This document shows, piece after piece, positions 51,559 through 60,551 of a stretch of 64,000 nucleotides of DNA. Both the position numbers and the translations under genes were made by a program. Each line of letters starts with the position of its first letter. The first letter of the stretch is position 1. The stretch comes from Opitutaceae bacterium (GTDB lineage: Bacteria; Verrucomicrobiota; Verrucomicrobiia; Opitutales; Opitutaceae). The stretch is from assembly GCA_030693515.1 (NCBI GenBank), contig JAUYAK010000119.1:1-64000 (forward strand). Direction: 5' to 3'. The notes under the pieces were generated by a model. The model had not been told where the DNA came from and searched no databases. It saw nothing but the letters and a program-made list of their open reading frames with translations.

Positions 51559-53067
51559 ATGAACATCCACGCAGGAAACTCGCCCGCTTCAAGTTCCCTC
51601 GCGGCACCGTCCGGGATAATCTTTACCCGGCGGAAAGCGCTGCGGTCCGGCGCACTGCTTGTGGCCGGTTTGACCGTGGCGAAGGCCGCCGTCGCACCTC
51701 CGCGCGCCCAGCGGGTCGTCATCGTGGGCGGCGGCATCGGCGGGTTGTGCTGCGCCTATGAACTGATGGAACGGGGACACGACGTCACGCTCCTTGAGGC
51801 GTCGCGGCGCACCGGCGGCCACGTGAAAACGATCCGCGACCCGCTGCCGGACGGGTTGTATGCCGACGTGGGCGCGGAACATTTCACCAACCCAGGCTAC
51901 GACGACTACCGTCGGTATGTGGAGAAATTCGATCTCCCCGTGCTGCCCTGGGCCCGCCGGCAGCAGATGTATAAACGGATCGACGGCCGGTGGTTCACCG
52001 AGGAACAGCTCGCCGACAAGGCCGTGCTCGGTGGCTTCGGTTTCAACGCGCGCGAAATCGACTACATTCGCGAGCACGGTTTCCGCGAGCTGCCGACACT
52101 CTACCTCGCGCCGTATCTGGCGAAGTTCAGGGACGAGTATCAGCCCTTCGGCGTCGGCCTGGATGAGTGCGACCACCTGCCGCTGGGCGACGTGCTGGCG
52201 GACGCGGGCCTGTCCGCCGCGGCCGTGCGGTTTCTCAGCGCGCAGCGCAGCCGGCCCAACGAGAAGCCCGCCGCCGGCAGCTCCGCGCTCTTTCGCATCT
52301 GGCAGGCGGCCATCGTGAAAATGCGCGGGCTGCCCGTCTTCAAGCGCGAGGTTTTTCACCTCAAGGGCGGCAACCAACGGCTGCCGGACGCCTTCGCCGA
52401 GCGGCTCGGCGAACGGGTGCGGCGCAACTGCGAGGCGACCGCCATTCATCGCGGCGACACATCCGTCACGGTGCGTTTCAAGCAGGCGGACGCGGAGCAC
52501 ACGCTCACCGCCGATCACGCCGTGCTGTGTGTCTCGCCCCTGGTGCTCCCACGCATTCAGATCACGCCCGCGTGGCCGGAAGCCAAGGCGTATGCGTTGC
52601 AAAACACCTCGATGAACATGCAATCGCGCGTCCTACTTGTGACTCGCGATGCCTTCTGGAAAGAAGACGTGCCCAGCATCAATCTCGAAACGGCCGACCC
52701 GAAGATGTATTTCGTGTGCGAGACCGCGTCCGAAGTGCCCGGACCGCGCCGGCTCCTGATGGGCAGTGGCTCGCCCGCGCAGACGCCGGAGGAGACCATC
52801 GCGGCCTTCCGCAAATTTTATCCCGGCAAGAAACCGGACACGATCGAGCAGTGCATCGTGCACCAGTGGTGGAAGGAGGAGCCGCTCGCCTTTGGCTGCG
52901 AACGCAATCCGTTTCCCTTCGGCCAGCTCGCCAAAATCTGGCCTCATCTCATCGAACCGGTCGGTCGCATTCATTTTGCCGGAGCCGCCTACGACAATCT
53001 TCCGTGGGGCCAGGATGCGGCCACCCGCTCCGCCAACCGCGTCGCGCGGCAGATTCACGCGTCGTGA
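51559..53067 (+). CDS. Tat-exported FAD-dependent oxidoreductase (amine-oxidase fold), copy 1
   Basis: A 502-residue flavoprotein. The N-terminus has a twin-arginine-like signal (FTRRKALRSGALLVAGLTVA). The FAD-binding GxGxxG follows (RVVIVGGGIGGLCCAYELME) with LLEASRRTGGHVKTI in place of the usual GGR of amine oxidases. The C-terminal FAD motif is IHFAGAAYDNLPWGQDAATR. It is paralogous along its whole length to the protein at 55600-57063. The family covers amine oxidases and protoporphyrinogen or carotenoid oxidases. With this context a sugar or amino-sugar substrate is conceivable, but nothing in the sequence shows it. Confidence 0.87.
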   Translation: MNIHAGNSPASSSLAAPSGIIFTRRKALRSGALLVAGLTVAKAAVAPPRAQRVVIVGGGIGGLCCAYELMERGHDVTLLEASRRTGGHVKTIRDPLPDGLYADVGAEHFTNPGYDDYRRYVEKFDLPVLPWARRQQMYKRIDGRWFTEEQLADKAVLGGFGFNAREIDYIREHGFRELPTLYLAPYLAKFRDEYQPFGVGLDECDHLPLGDVLADAGLSAAAVRFLSAQRSRPNEKPAAGSSALFRIWQAAIVKMRGLPVFKREVFHLKGGNQRLPDAFAERLGERVRRNCEATAIHRGDTSVTVRFKQADAEHTLTADHAVLCVSPLVLPRIQITPAWPEAKAYALQNTSMNMQSRVLLVTRDAFWKEDVPSINLETADPKMYFVCETASEVPGPRRLLMGSGSPAQTPEETIAAFRKFYPGKKPDTIEQCIVHQWWKEEPLAFGCERNPFPFGQLAKIWPHLIEPVGRIHFAGAAYDNLPWGQDAATRSANRVARQIHAS

Positions 53068-53089
53068 CCCACCGCACTGCCTCAACTAT

Positions 53090-54340
53090 TTGAAATCAAA
53101 TTATCGCATATTCTCAAAACGCTTCGCCGTTGGAGCGTTGCTTGGCGGGCTGGCTGCGGGCCCGATGTGCGGGCAGTCAGCGCGCACCGAGAGCTTCCTC
53201 GGGAATCTCGCGCCCATCGTAAACTCGATCCACGCCGAGCGCGGGTTCCCGCTGGCCTTTGAGCATCGCGGGGCTTTGTCAGTCGGCGAGTGGCGGCGCC
53301 AAGGTAGAGCGGAGATTGAGCGCACGCTTTCGTATGCCCCAAAGGACGTGCCGCTCGATGTCCGGGTTGACGAGGTGCTTCAGCGTCCGGGTTATGAGAT
53401 TCGGCGCATCTCGTTCGCCGGTTCGCCGCACTACCGGGTGCCCGCCTTCCTGCTGGTGCCGACCACGGGGAAGGGGCCTTACCCTGCGGTCGTCGCGCTG
53501 CACGATCATGGCGGCTGGTATTTTCACGGGAAGGAAAAGCTGGTGTGGATCGAAGGCGAGCACGCGGCGCTCAAGGACTATCGAGCGCGCTACTACGGCG
53601 CCCGCACCTTCGCCGACGAATTGGCGAAGCGCGGATTCGTCGTCATCGTGCCGGATGCGTTTTATTGGGGAGAGCGACGCCTACAGTATGAGCAGCCGCC
53701 GGCCGCGCTGACGGAACGTCTGAATGGGCTGAGGCCGGAGACGTATGATTTTGTGAAGGCGACGAACCGGTATTTGGACGAACGCGTGCATGACTTGAAC
53801 ACCTGCCTGGCGTTCGCCGGCACGAGTTGGATGGGCATCGTGAACCACGACGACCGGCGGAGCGTGTCGGTGCTCGCGGCGATGCCGGAGGTGGACCCGC
53901 AGCGGCTGGGGTGCATCGGTCTCTCCGGCGGGGGCTACCGCGCGACTTACCTCACCGGCACCGAGCCGAGAATGCGCGCCGCGGCGATCGTGGGCTGGAT
54001 GACGTCGCTCCCGAGCACGCTTGCCATCACCTATGAAACTCACGCCGGGCTGTTCGACGCCTTTGGCCTGCATGCCAGCCTGGATCACCCGGACATCGCC
54101 TCGCTCGCCGCGCCGGACACTGCGGTGTTGGTGCAAAACTGCTCTCGGGACCGGCTGTTCACGCGTGCCGGGATGGAGGACTCCTCGATCAAGATTCAAA
54201 AGGTCTATCAAGCCCTCGGCCACCCGGAGAAATATCGGTTCAAATTTTACGACGTGCCGCATCGCTTCGACGCGGAAATGCAGGACGACGCGTTTGCGTG
54301 GTTGGAGCAATGGCTGAACCGGCCGGCCACGGGCAAGTAG
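53090..54340 (+). CDS. Exported alpha/beta hydrolase (dienelactone hydrolase/acetyl-xylan-esterase-like)
   Basis: About 416 residues. It has a hydrophobic leader (FAVGALLGGLAAGPMCGQSA). The fold is alpha/beta-hydrolase of the large dienelactone-hydrolase/Abhydrolase_7 type: YPAVVALHDHGGWYFHGKEK, FVVIVPDAFYWGERRL, the nucleophile elbow CIGLSGGGYRATYL and C-terminal His in YDVPHRFDAEMQ. Probably an esterase that removes acetyl or similar groups from a sugar. The start is uncertain: a TTG at 53090 preserves the signal peptide; the first ATG (53165) would cut into it. Confidence 0.82.
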   Translation: MKSNYRIFSKRFAVGALLGGLAAGPMCGQSARTESFLGNLAPIVNSIHAERGFPLAFEHRGALSVGEWRRQGRAEIERTLSYAPKDVPLDVRVDEVLQRPGYEIRRISFAGSPHYRVPAFLLVPTTGKGPYPAVVALHDHGGWYFHGKEKLVWIEGEHAALKDYRARYYGARTFADELAKRGFVVIVPDAFYWGERRLQYEQPPAALTERLNGLRPETYDFVKATNRYLDERVHDLNTCLAFAGTSWMGIVNHDDRRSVSVLAAMPEVDPQRLGCIGLSGGGYRATYLTGTEPRMRAAAIVGWMTSLPSTLAITYETHAGLFDAFGLHASLDHPDIASLAAPDTAVLVQNCSRDRLFTRAGMEDSSIKIQKVYQALGHPEKYRFKFYDVPHRFDAEMQDDAFAWLEQWLNRPATGK

Positions 54341-54346
54341 GACGCC

Positions 54347-55564
54347 ATGAATTCTCCTCCCAAGTGCCCACCCTCCACTGCCGCGGCCCCCTCGCCGCGG
54401 CTCTACTCCTTGGATGCCTATCGCGGCTTCGTAATGCTGCTCATGATGGGCGAGGTCTTGAAATTGCCCGCCGTGGCGAAGGCGCTGCCCGACAGCCGGC
54501 TCTGGGCGTTTCTGGCGTATCATCAGACGCACGTCGCATGGATCGGTGCTTCCCTCCATGATCTGATTCAGCCGTCGTTTTCGTTCATCGTCGGCGTCGC
54601 CCTGCCGTTTTCCATCTCGGCGCGGCTGGCGCGCGGTCACGCGGTGACCGGCCTGACACTCCACGCGGCCTGGCGCGCAGTGCTCCTGATCGCGTTGGGC
54701 CTATTCCTGCGCAGCGTGGGCCGGCCGCAGACCCTGTTCTCGTTTACCGACACGCTGATTCAGATTGGCGCCGGCTACACGTTTCTGTTCATGCTGGGCT
54801 TTCGTTCCGTGCGCACCCAGTGGATTGCCTTTGCCGCCATCCTAGTGGGCACTTGGCTGGCCTTTGCGCTCTATCCGCTGCCGGGACCGGGGTTCGACTT
54901 TGCGAAAGTGGGCGTAAGTCCCGCGTGGTTTTCCCAACACGGGCTCAGCGGCTTCGAGGCGCATTGGAACAAGAACAGCCATATCGCGTGGGCGTTCGAT
55001 ACCTGGTTCCTCAATCTCTTCCCGCAGGCGTCGCGCTGGGAGTTCAATGGCGGCGCGACGAGCACGTTGAACTTCATCCCCACGCTGGCGCTGATGATCC
55101 TCGGCCTCATCGCCGGTGAGACTTTGCGCGGAGACCGCTCCCCGATGCAAAAAGTGCGCTGGCTGGCTGTGGCCGGTGTTGCGGCCCTCGCGGCGGGATG
55201 GGGTCTCGGCGCGATCGGTGTCTGCCCAGTGGTGAAGCGCCTGTGGACGCCGAGTTGGACGCTCTACAGCGGGGGCTGGTGTCTCCTGCTGATGGCTCTG
55301 TTCTACCTCGTGATTGACCTCTGGCAGCGACGCGCCTGGACCTTCCCGTTGGTCGTCGTCGGGCTCAACTCCATCGCGGCCTACGCCATGTCCTATCTGA
55401 TCGAGGACTTCACCCGCTCCTCGCTCAAAACGCATCTCGGGCAAAACGCGTTCGCGTTCCTCGGCCAAGCCTATGAGCCCCTGCTGCTCGGTGCCGCCAC
55501 GCTCCTCGTGATGTGGCTGCTGCTCTTCTGGATGTATCGGAGGAAAATTTTCCTTCGCATTTGA
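54347..55564 (+). CDS. DUF5009/HGSNAT-like membrane protein (NagX-like)
   Basis: A 405-residue inner-membrane protein with about ten transmembrane segments. It opens with the family signature RLYSLDAYRGFVMLLMMGEV and has HDLIQPSFSFIVGVALPFSI and NSIAAYAMSYLIEDFTRSSL. Relatives are the lysosomal heparan-alpha-glucosaminide N-acetyltransferase, which moves acetyl groups across a membrane onto glucosamine, and bacterial NagX proteins of N-acetylglucosamine gene clusters. A role in (N-acetyl)glucosamine handling is therefore the best guess. It starts 6 bp after the hydrolase stop. Confidence 0.85.
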   Translation: MNSPPKCPPSTAAAPSPRLYSLDAYRGFVMLLMMGEVLKLPAVAKALPDSRLWAFLAYHQTHVAWIGASLHDLIQPSFSFIVGVALPFSISARLARGHAVTGLTLHAAWRAVLLIALGLFLRSVGRPQTLFSFTDTLIQIGAGYTFLFMLGFRSVRTQWIAFAAILVGTWLAFALYPLPGPGFDFAKVGVSPAWFSQHGLSGFEAHWNKNSHIAWAFDTWFLNLFPQASRWEFNGGATSTLNFIPTLALMILGLIAGETLRGDRSPMQKVRWLAVAGVAALAAGWGLGAIGVCPVVKRLWTPSWTLYSGGWCLLLMALFYLVIDLWQRRAWTFPLVVVGLNSIAAYAMSYLIEDFTRSSLKTHLGQNAFAFLGQAYEPLLLGAATLLVMWLLLFWMYRRKIFLRI

Positions 55565-55599
55565 TCCGGCCATTCCGGATCTCGACCCAAATTTTACTC

Positions 55600-57063
55600 A
55601 TGAAAAAGCAATCCACTTCCCTCACTCGGCGCGATCTGCTCAAAGCTTCCGCCGTCACGCTCCTTGCCAGCTCAGTCAACCTGCCCGCCGCGCAGCCGGC
55701 GAAGAAACGAGTCATCGTCATCGGCGCCGGTATCGGCGGATTGAGCTGCGCCTACGATCTCATGGAACGTGGGCACGACGTGACCGTGCTGGAAGGATCA
55801 AGGCGCGTCGGCGGCCATGTGAAGACCATCCGCGAACCGCTGGCCGACGGGCTCTATGCGGACGTGGGCGCCGAGCAGTTCTTGAAACATGGTTACAAGG
55901 CCTACTGGCATTGGGTGAAGAAGTTTGACCTGCCTTGGATGGATTATCCGAAGCGCAACGACATGTATAGCTTCATGCGGGGCAAATGGCGCACGGACGC
56001 GGACCTCGCGGACGCCAAATTGCAGCGCGAGTTCGGCTACAACGAGCGCGAGGTCGCCTACATGCAGGCCCACGGATTTAAGGAAGTGCAGCGGCTGTAT
56101 CTCGGCCTTCATGCCGCCAAGTTTAAGGATGAAACCCAGCCCTTCGGACTCGGTCTGGATGAACTGGATCAGGTCACCCTCGGCGACTGGCTCGCGGAAC
56201 AGGGAGCCTCGGCCTCGGCCGGCGCGCGCCGCACGACCAAGGAAAAGCCCGCGACCGAGGGCGATGTTTCCGCGCTCTACCGCATCTGGCAGGATGCCGT
56301 CGTGCAGATGCGCGGGCTGCCGATCTTCTCACGAGAAGTGTGCCGGCTCAAGGGCGGCAACGATCTTCTGACAGACACTTTCGCCCGGCACCTCGGTGAT
56401 CGGGTGCGGAAGAACTGCCGGGTGTCCGCCGTCGCGCACGATGCCGCCGGCTGCACCGTGACCTTCGCCGAGGCTCCCGAGGCGCCGCCGCAGACGCTTA
56501 AGGCCGACTACGTGGTATTCTCCGTCTCGCCGATGGTGATCGCGGGCATTGCCGTGACGCCCGCGTTTCCCGCGAACAAGCAATACGCCCTGACGCACAC
56601 CCCGATGGACATGTATTCCCGGGTGGTTTTGCAAACCAAGACGCCTTTCTGGAAGGGCGACCACATTCCCAGCATCAATCTGATCACCGGGGATCGGCAC
56701 ATGACCTACGTCTGGGAAATGGCCGAGGAGGTGCCCGGCGAGCGCCGCATTCTCATGGGCTACGGCCAGGTGGCAGATGAGCCGGCGGCGGTGCTGGCGG
56801 CATTTCGCAAATTCTATCCCGGCAAGCAGCAGGAGACGCTGGAGCAAGCCATCGTGCACCAGTGGTGGAAAGAAGAGCCGCTCGCCGTCGGCTGCGAGCG
56901 CACCGGGTTCCCCTTCGGCAAGCTCGCGCAAGTCTGGCCGCATCTTATCCGGCCGGTGGGCCGGCTCCATTTCGCCGGTGCCGCCTATGACACCCTTCGC
57001 TTCGGCCAGGATGCCGCGACGCTCTCCGCCCGCCGCACGGCCGAGGCAATCAATGGAGCGTGA
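55600..57063 (+). CDS. Tat-exported FAD-dependent oxidoreductase (amine-oxidase fold), copy 2
   Basis: A 487-residue flavoprotein with a classical Tat signal (LTRRDLLKASAVTLLASSVN). It has the FAD loop VIVIGAGIGGLSCAYDLMER, LEGSRRVGGHVKTIREPLAD and the C-terminal LHFAGAAYDTLRFGQDAATL. The middle part (IVHQWWKEEPLAVGCERTGF) is nearly identical to that of the 51559-53067 protein, so the two arose by duplication within the operon. The ATG at 55600 gives the Tat signal directly. The stop overlaps the next start as TGATG. Confidence 0.88.
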   Translation: MKKQSTSLTRRDLLKASAVTLLASSVNLPAAQPAKKRVIVIGAGIGGLSCAYDLMERGHDVTVLEGSRRVGGHVKTIREPLADGLYADVGAEQFLKHGYKAYWHWVKKFDLPWMDYPKRNDMYSFMRGKWRTDADLADAKLQREFGYNEREVAYMQAHGFKEVQRLYLGLHAAKFKDETQPFGLGLDELDQVTLGDWLAEQGASASAGARRTTKEKPATEGDVSALYRIWQDAVVQMRGLPIFSREVCRLKGGNDLLTDTFARHLGDRVRKNCRVSAVAHDAAGCTVTFAEAPEAPPQTLKADYVVFSVSPMVIAGIAVTPAFPANKQYALTHTPMDMYSRVVLQTKTPFWKGDHIPSINLITGDRHMTYVWEMAEEVPGERRILMGYGQVADEPAAVLAAFRKFYPGKQQETLEQAIVHQWWKEEPLAVGCERTGFPFGKLAQVWPHLIRPVGRLHFAGAAYDTLRFGQDAATLSARRTAEAINGA

Positions 57064-58403
57064 TGATCCGGCCCATGAAAATCCACCTCTTGGCGTTCGT
57101 CATTCTCGGAGGCCTCGCCAGTGCCTGCGTCGGCGCGGAGACGCCCGTTGTTCCCGCGCTGAAGTTTGAAGCCCGCACGGAACGCGCCAGCGCCACCTAC
57201 AAGACAGGCGAGGACGTCAGCTTCCTCATCAGCCTCACGCGCGACGGCCAGCCGGTGGACGGGCCGATCCGTTGGATCCTCACGAAAGACGGCGTGGCAC
57301 CACGCCGTGAAGGCACCGGCAGCCTGACCGCCGGCAAGTTCATCCTGCGCGGCCGGCTCGATGAACCGGGCTTTCTCCAGTGCCGCGTCACTTTTCAAGA
57401 CCACCCGGAGGAGGATAAATCACCCGGCCTCGTCGCTCTCGCTGGCACAGCGATCGACCCGTTGCTCATCAAGCCGAGCCTGCCGGTGCCGGATGATTTC
57501 ACCGCGTTCTGGGCCGCGCAGAAACAAAAGCTCGCGCTCGTGCCCGTGAACGCGCGCGTCACACCCGTGCCCACGAAAGAGAAGGGTGTCGAAGCCTTCG
57601 ACGTGCAGGCCGACAGCATCGGGGCCCCGGTGTCCGCTTACTTCGCCAAGCCCAGCAACGCCCAGCCCAAATCACTGCCCGCCTACCTGTTCGTCCACGG
57701 TGCGGGAGTGATCAGTTCCACGCTCAGCCACGCCGTCAACTGGAGCACGAAGGGCGCGCTCGCGATGAACCTGAACGCCCACGGGGTGCCCAATGGCCAG
57801 CCTGTCGCGTTCTACACCGATCTCCTTAACGGCGAACTCAAGGACTACCGTTACCGGGGCCGCGATGATCGTGAGACCTGTTACTTTCTCGGCATGTTTT
57901 TGCGCCTCGTCCGCGCGATCGACTTCCTCACCGCGCAACCCGAGTGGAACGGCCGCGACGTGATCGTGTATGGCCACAGTCAGGGTGGATACCAAGCCTT
58001 CGCCGCTGCCGGCATCGACGAGCGCGTCACCTTTTTCGCCGCGGGAGTCCCTGCGGGTTGCGACCACACCGGCAGCACCGTCGGCCGCATCAACGGCTGG
58101 CCGAAACTGGTGCCCAACTTGCCCGACGGCACCCCCGACCCACGAGTGCAGCAGACCGCGCGCTACTTTGATTGCGTCAATTTCGCCGCGCACACTCACG
58201 CGAAAGCGGCCATCGTCAGCGTTGGTTTCATCGACTGGGTCTGCCCGCCCACCTCGGTTTACGCCGCCTACAACGCGCTGCCCATTCCCAAGCAAATCTT
58301 CGACGACATCCCCACCGCCCACGTCGTGTCCCCCGCAGCCACCAAAATCATGGAGGCCGCGGTGCTCAAAGCCCTCCAGTCAAACTTTCTCACGCACCAG
58401 TAA
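57063..58403 (+). CDS. Acetyl xylan esterase-family (AXE1) hydrolase, exported
   Basis: About 446 residues with a Sec signal ([20 protein letters not shown]). An N-terminal beta-sandwich-like part ([20 protein letters not shown]) precedes the AXE1 catalytic domain. The domain shows [15 protein letters not shown], the nucleophile in [18 protein letters not shown], the acidic region [18 protein letters not shown] and His in [13 protein letters not shown]. This is the cephalosporin-C deacetylase/acetyl xylan esterase family, which deacetylates oligosaccharides. Candidate starts are ATG 57063 (overlapping the upstream stop, GGAG 4 nt before) and ATG 57075. Confidence 0.88.
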   Translation: MIRPMKIHLLAFVILGGLASACVGAETPVVPALKFEARTERASATYKTGEDVSFLISLTRDGQPVDGPIRWILTKDGVAPRREGTGSLTAGKFILRGRLDEPGFLQCRVTFQDHPEEDKSPGLVALAGTAIDPLLIKPSLPVPDDFTAFWAAQKQKLALVPVNARVTPVPTKEKGVEAFDVQADSIGAPVSAYFAKPSNAQPKSLPAYLFVHGAGVISSTLSHAVNWSTKGALAMNLNAHGVPNGQPVAFYTDLLNGELKDYRYRGRDDRETCYFLGMFLRLVRAIDFLTAQPEWNGRDVIVYGHSQGGYQAFAAAGIDERVTFFAAGVPAGCDHTGSTVGRINGWPKLVPNLPDGTPDPRVQQTARYFDCVNFAAHTHAKAAIVSVGFIDWVCPPTSVYAAYNALPIPKQIFDDIPTAHVVSPAATKIMEAAVLKALQSNFLTHQ

Positions 58404-58414
58404 GCACTCCTCCT

Positions 58415-59281
58415 ATGAACGCTTCCCTCTCTCGTTCCGCCATCCTCCACCGACTCCGTGAAAAGCTCACCCACGGTATTCCCATCATCGGCGCTGGCGC
58501 CGGCACCGGCCTCTCGGCCAAGTGCGAGGAAGCCGGCGGCGTCGATCTCATCGTGATCTACAATTCCGGTCGTTATCGTATGGCCGGCCGCGGCTCGCTC
58601 GCCGGCCTGCTGGCTTACGGCAACGCGAACGAGATTGTGAAGGATATGGCGCGTGAAGTCCTCACCGCCGTGAAGCACACGCCGGTGCTCGCGGGCGTGA
58701 ACGGAACCGATCCCTTCCTGTTGCGCGGGCCGTTTCTCCGCGAACTGCGCGAGCTCGGTTTTGCCGGCATTCAGAATTTCCCCACGGTCGGCCTCATCGA
58801 CGGCACGTTTCGCGCCAATCTTGAGGAGACGGGCATGAGCTACGAGCTTGAGGTCGAGCTGATCGCCGCCGCGCGCGCGATGGATCTGCTCACCACGCCC
58901 TACGTTTTCAACGTGGATGAGGCGCGGCGCATGACCGCCGCCGGTGCCGATATCGTCGTCGCCCACATGGGCCTGACCACCGGTGGCGCCATCGGGGCCG
59001 AAACCGCCAAAACGCTCGATCACTGTGTGGGTGAAGTAGCGGCCATCGCCGCAGCGGCCAAGGCCACGCATTCGGATGTGCTTGTGCTCTGCCACGGCGG
59101 CCCCATCGCGACGCCGGAAGATGCGCAGTTCGTCCTGCAAAAATGCCCTGGTGTCGATGGGTTCTACGGGGCGAGTTCGATGGAGCGACTGCCGACCGAA
59201 AAAGCGCTCACGGCCGAAGTGAGGAAATTTACCGCGCTGCGCCGGCCGGGTAACACCGCCGCCGGTTGCGCCACTGCCTGA
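58415..59281 (+). CDS. PEP-hydrolase-family TIM-barrel protein
   Basis: A 288-residue protein of the phosphoenolpyruvate hydrolase-like family (PF09370 type). It has [80 protein letters not shown] and [20 protein letters not shown]. It is cytoplasmic with no leader. Homologues form the C-terminal half of the tomato Tm-1 protein, and the N-terminal half is encoded by the next gene, 16 bp downstream. The bacterial function is not established. Confidence 0.9.
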   Translation: MNASLSRSAILHRLREKLTHGIPIIGAGAGTGLSAKCEEAGGVDLIVIYNSGRYRMAGRGSLAGLLAYGNANEIVKDMAREVLTAVKHTPVLAGVNGTDPFLLRGPFLRELRELGFAGIQNFPTVGLIDGTFRANLEETGMSYELEVELIAAARAMDLLTTPYVFNVDEARRMTAAGADIVVAHMGLTTGGAIGAETAKTLDHCVGEVAAIAAAAKATHSDVLVLCHGGPIATPEDAQFVLQKCPGVDGFYGASSMERLPTEKALTAEVRKFTALRRPGNTAAGCATA

Positions 59282-59297
59282 CCCTCACTTCTTTGCC

Positions 59298-60551
59298 ATG
59301 AAGACAATCGCCGTCATTGGAACGTTTGACACCAAAGGGGCCGAACACGCCTTCGTCGCCGAAATTATCCGCGGGGCAGGGCATCAGACCTTGCTCATCG
59401 ACGTGGGTGGACTCCGCGAACCCCAAGTCACTCCCGATATCTCAAGCGAGGAAGTGGCTGCCGCCGGCGGCATCGATTTACCTGTGCTCGTGCTGAAAGC
59501 GGATCGCGGCGCAATGATTGCCGCGCTCGCCCAGGCGGCGCCAGCGTTGCTCTTGCGGCTCGCCGCTCGTGGGAAAATCCATGGTGTGATTGCCCTCGGC
59601 GGCACGGGAGGCACCGCCATTGGCACCGCCGCCATGCGCGCCCTCCCGCTGGGTTTTCCCAAGGTCATGGTGTCGACGGTCGCCAGTGGCAACGTCGCCC
59701 CCTACGTCGGGGTGAAAGACATTGTGATGATCCCGAGCATCGTCGATATCGCCGGACTCAACCGGCTCTCGCGGCAGATTTTCATTCAAGCGGCCGGCGC
59801 GATCTGCGGGATGGTCTCAGCCGTGGCGAAGGCCGCTGCCTCGGCTCCAGCGAGTGGCGCCGCCACCACCAAGCCGCTGATTGTCGCATCGATGTTTGGC
59901 AACACGACCAAGGCGGTCGAACGCGCGCGCGCGGTCCTCGAGTCCGCCGGTTATGAAGTGCTCGTGTTTCACGCCACGGGCACGGGTGGCCGCACCATGG
60001 AATCGCTCATCGAGACGGGCCTCGTCGCCGGCGTGCTCGATCTCACGACGACGGAGTGGGCCGACGAACTGGTCGGCGGCGTGTTCAGCGCCGGCCCCTC
60101 GCGGCTCGAAGCCGCGGCGCGCCACGGCGTGCCCGCGATCATCGCGCCCGGCTGTCTCGACATGGTGAATTTCGGCGCGCCGGATTCCGTGCCGGCGAAA
60201 TTCGCGCGCCGGATTTTATATCAGCACAACCCGCAGGTTACTCTCATGCGCACCACGCCCGCCGAGTGCGCCGAACTCGGCCGCATCATCGCAGAGAAAG
60301 TCAATCTCTCCACCGGCCCGGTGACCGTGCTGCTACCGCTCCGCGCGATCAGCGTCATCAGTGAGCCCGGCGGCGCGTTTCACGATCCCGCGGCCGATGC
60401 TGCTCTCTTCGGCGCGCTGAAGGAAAACCTCCGCCGCGACATCCCGGTCGTCGAACTCGACTGCACGATCAACGCCCCCGAGTTCGCCGAAGCCTGTGCC
60501 GGCGAGCTGCTCGCCAACCTCGCTCAAAAACCCGCCGCCATCCTCCCATGA
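59298..60551 (+). CDS. UPF0261 / Tm-1-like ATP-binding protein
   Basis: A 417-residue cytoplasmic protein of the UPF0261 family. It has KTIAVIGTFDTKGAEHAFVA, LIDVGGLREPQVTPDISSEE, VIALGGTGGTAIGTAAMRAL, FPKVMVSTVASGNVAPYVGV and IIAPGCLDMVNFGAPDSVP. The Tm-1 N-terminal domain of tomato has this fold and binds ATP. The gene follows the PEP-hydrolase-family gene and overlaps the PVC heme protein by ATGA, so it is firmly inside the catabolic operon. The enzymatic reaction is unknown. Confidence 0.9.
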   Translation: MKTIAVIGTFDTKGAEHAFVAEIIRGAGHQTLLIDVGGLREPQVTPDISSEEVAAAGGIDLPVLVLKADRGAMIAALAQAAPALLLRLAARGKIHGVIALGGTGGTAIGTAAMRALPLGFPKVMVSTVASGNVAPYVGVKDIVMIPSIVDIAGLNRLSRQIFIQAAGAICGMVSAVAKAAASAPASGAATTKPLIVASMFGNTTKAVERARAVLESAGYEVLVFHATGTGGRTMESLIETGLVAGVLDLTTTEWADELVGGVFSAGPSRLEAAARHGVPAIIAPGCLDMVNFGAPDSVPAKFARRILYQHNPQVTLMRTTPAECAELGRIIAEKVNLSTGPVTVLLPLRAISVISEPGGAFHDPAADAALFGALKENLRRDIPVVELDCTINAPEFAEACAGELLANLAQKPAAILP

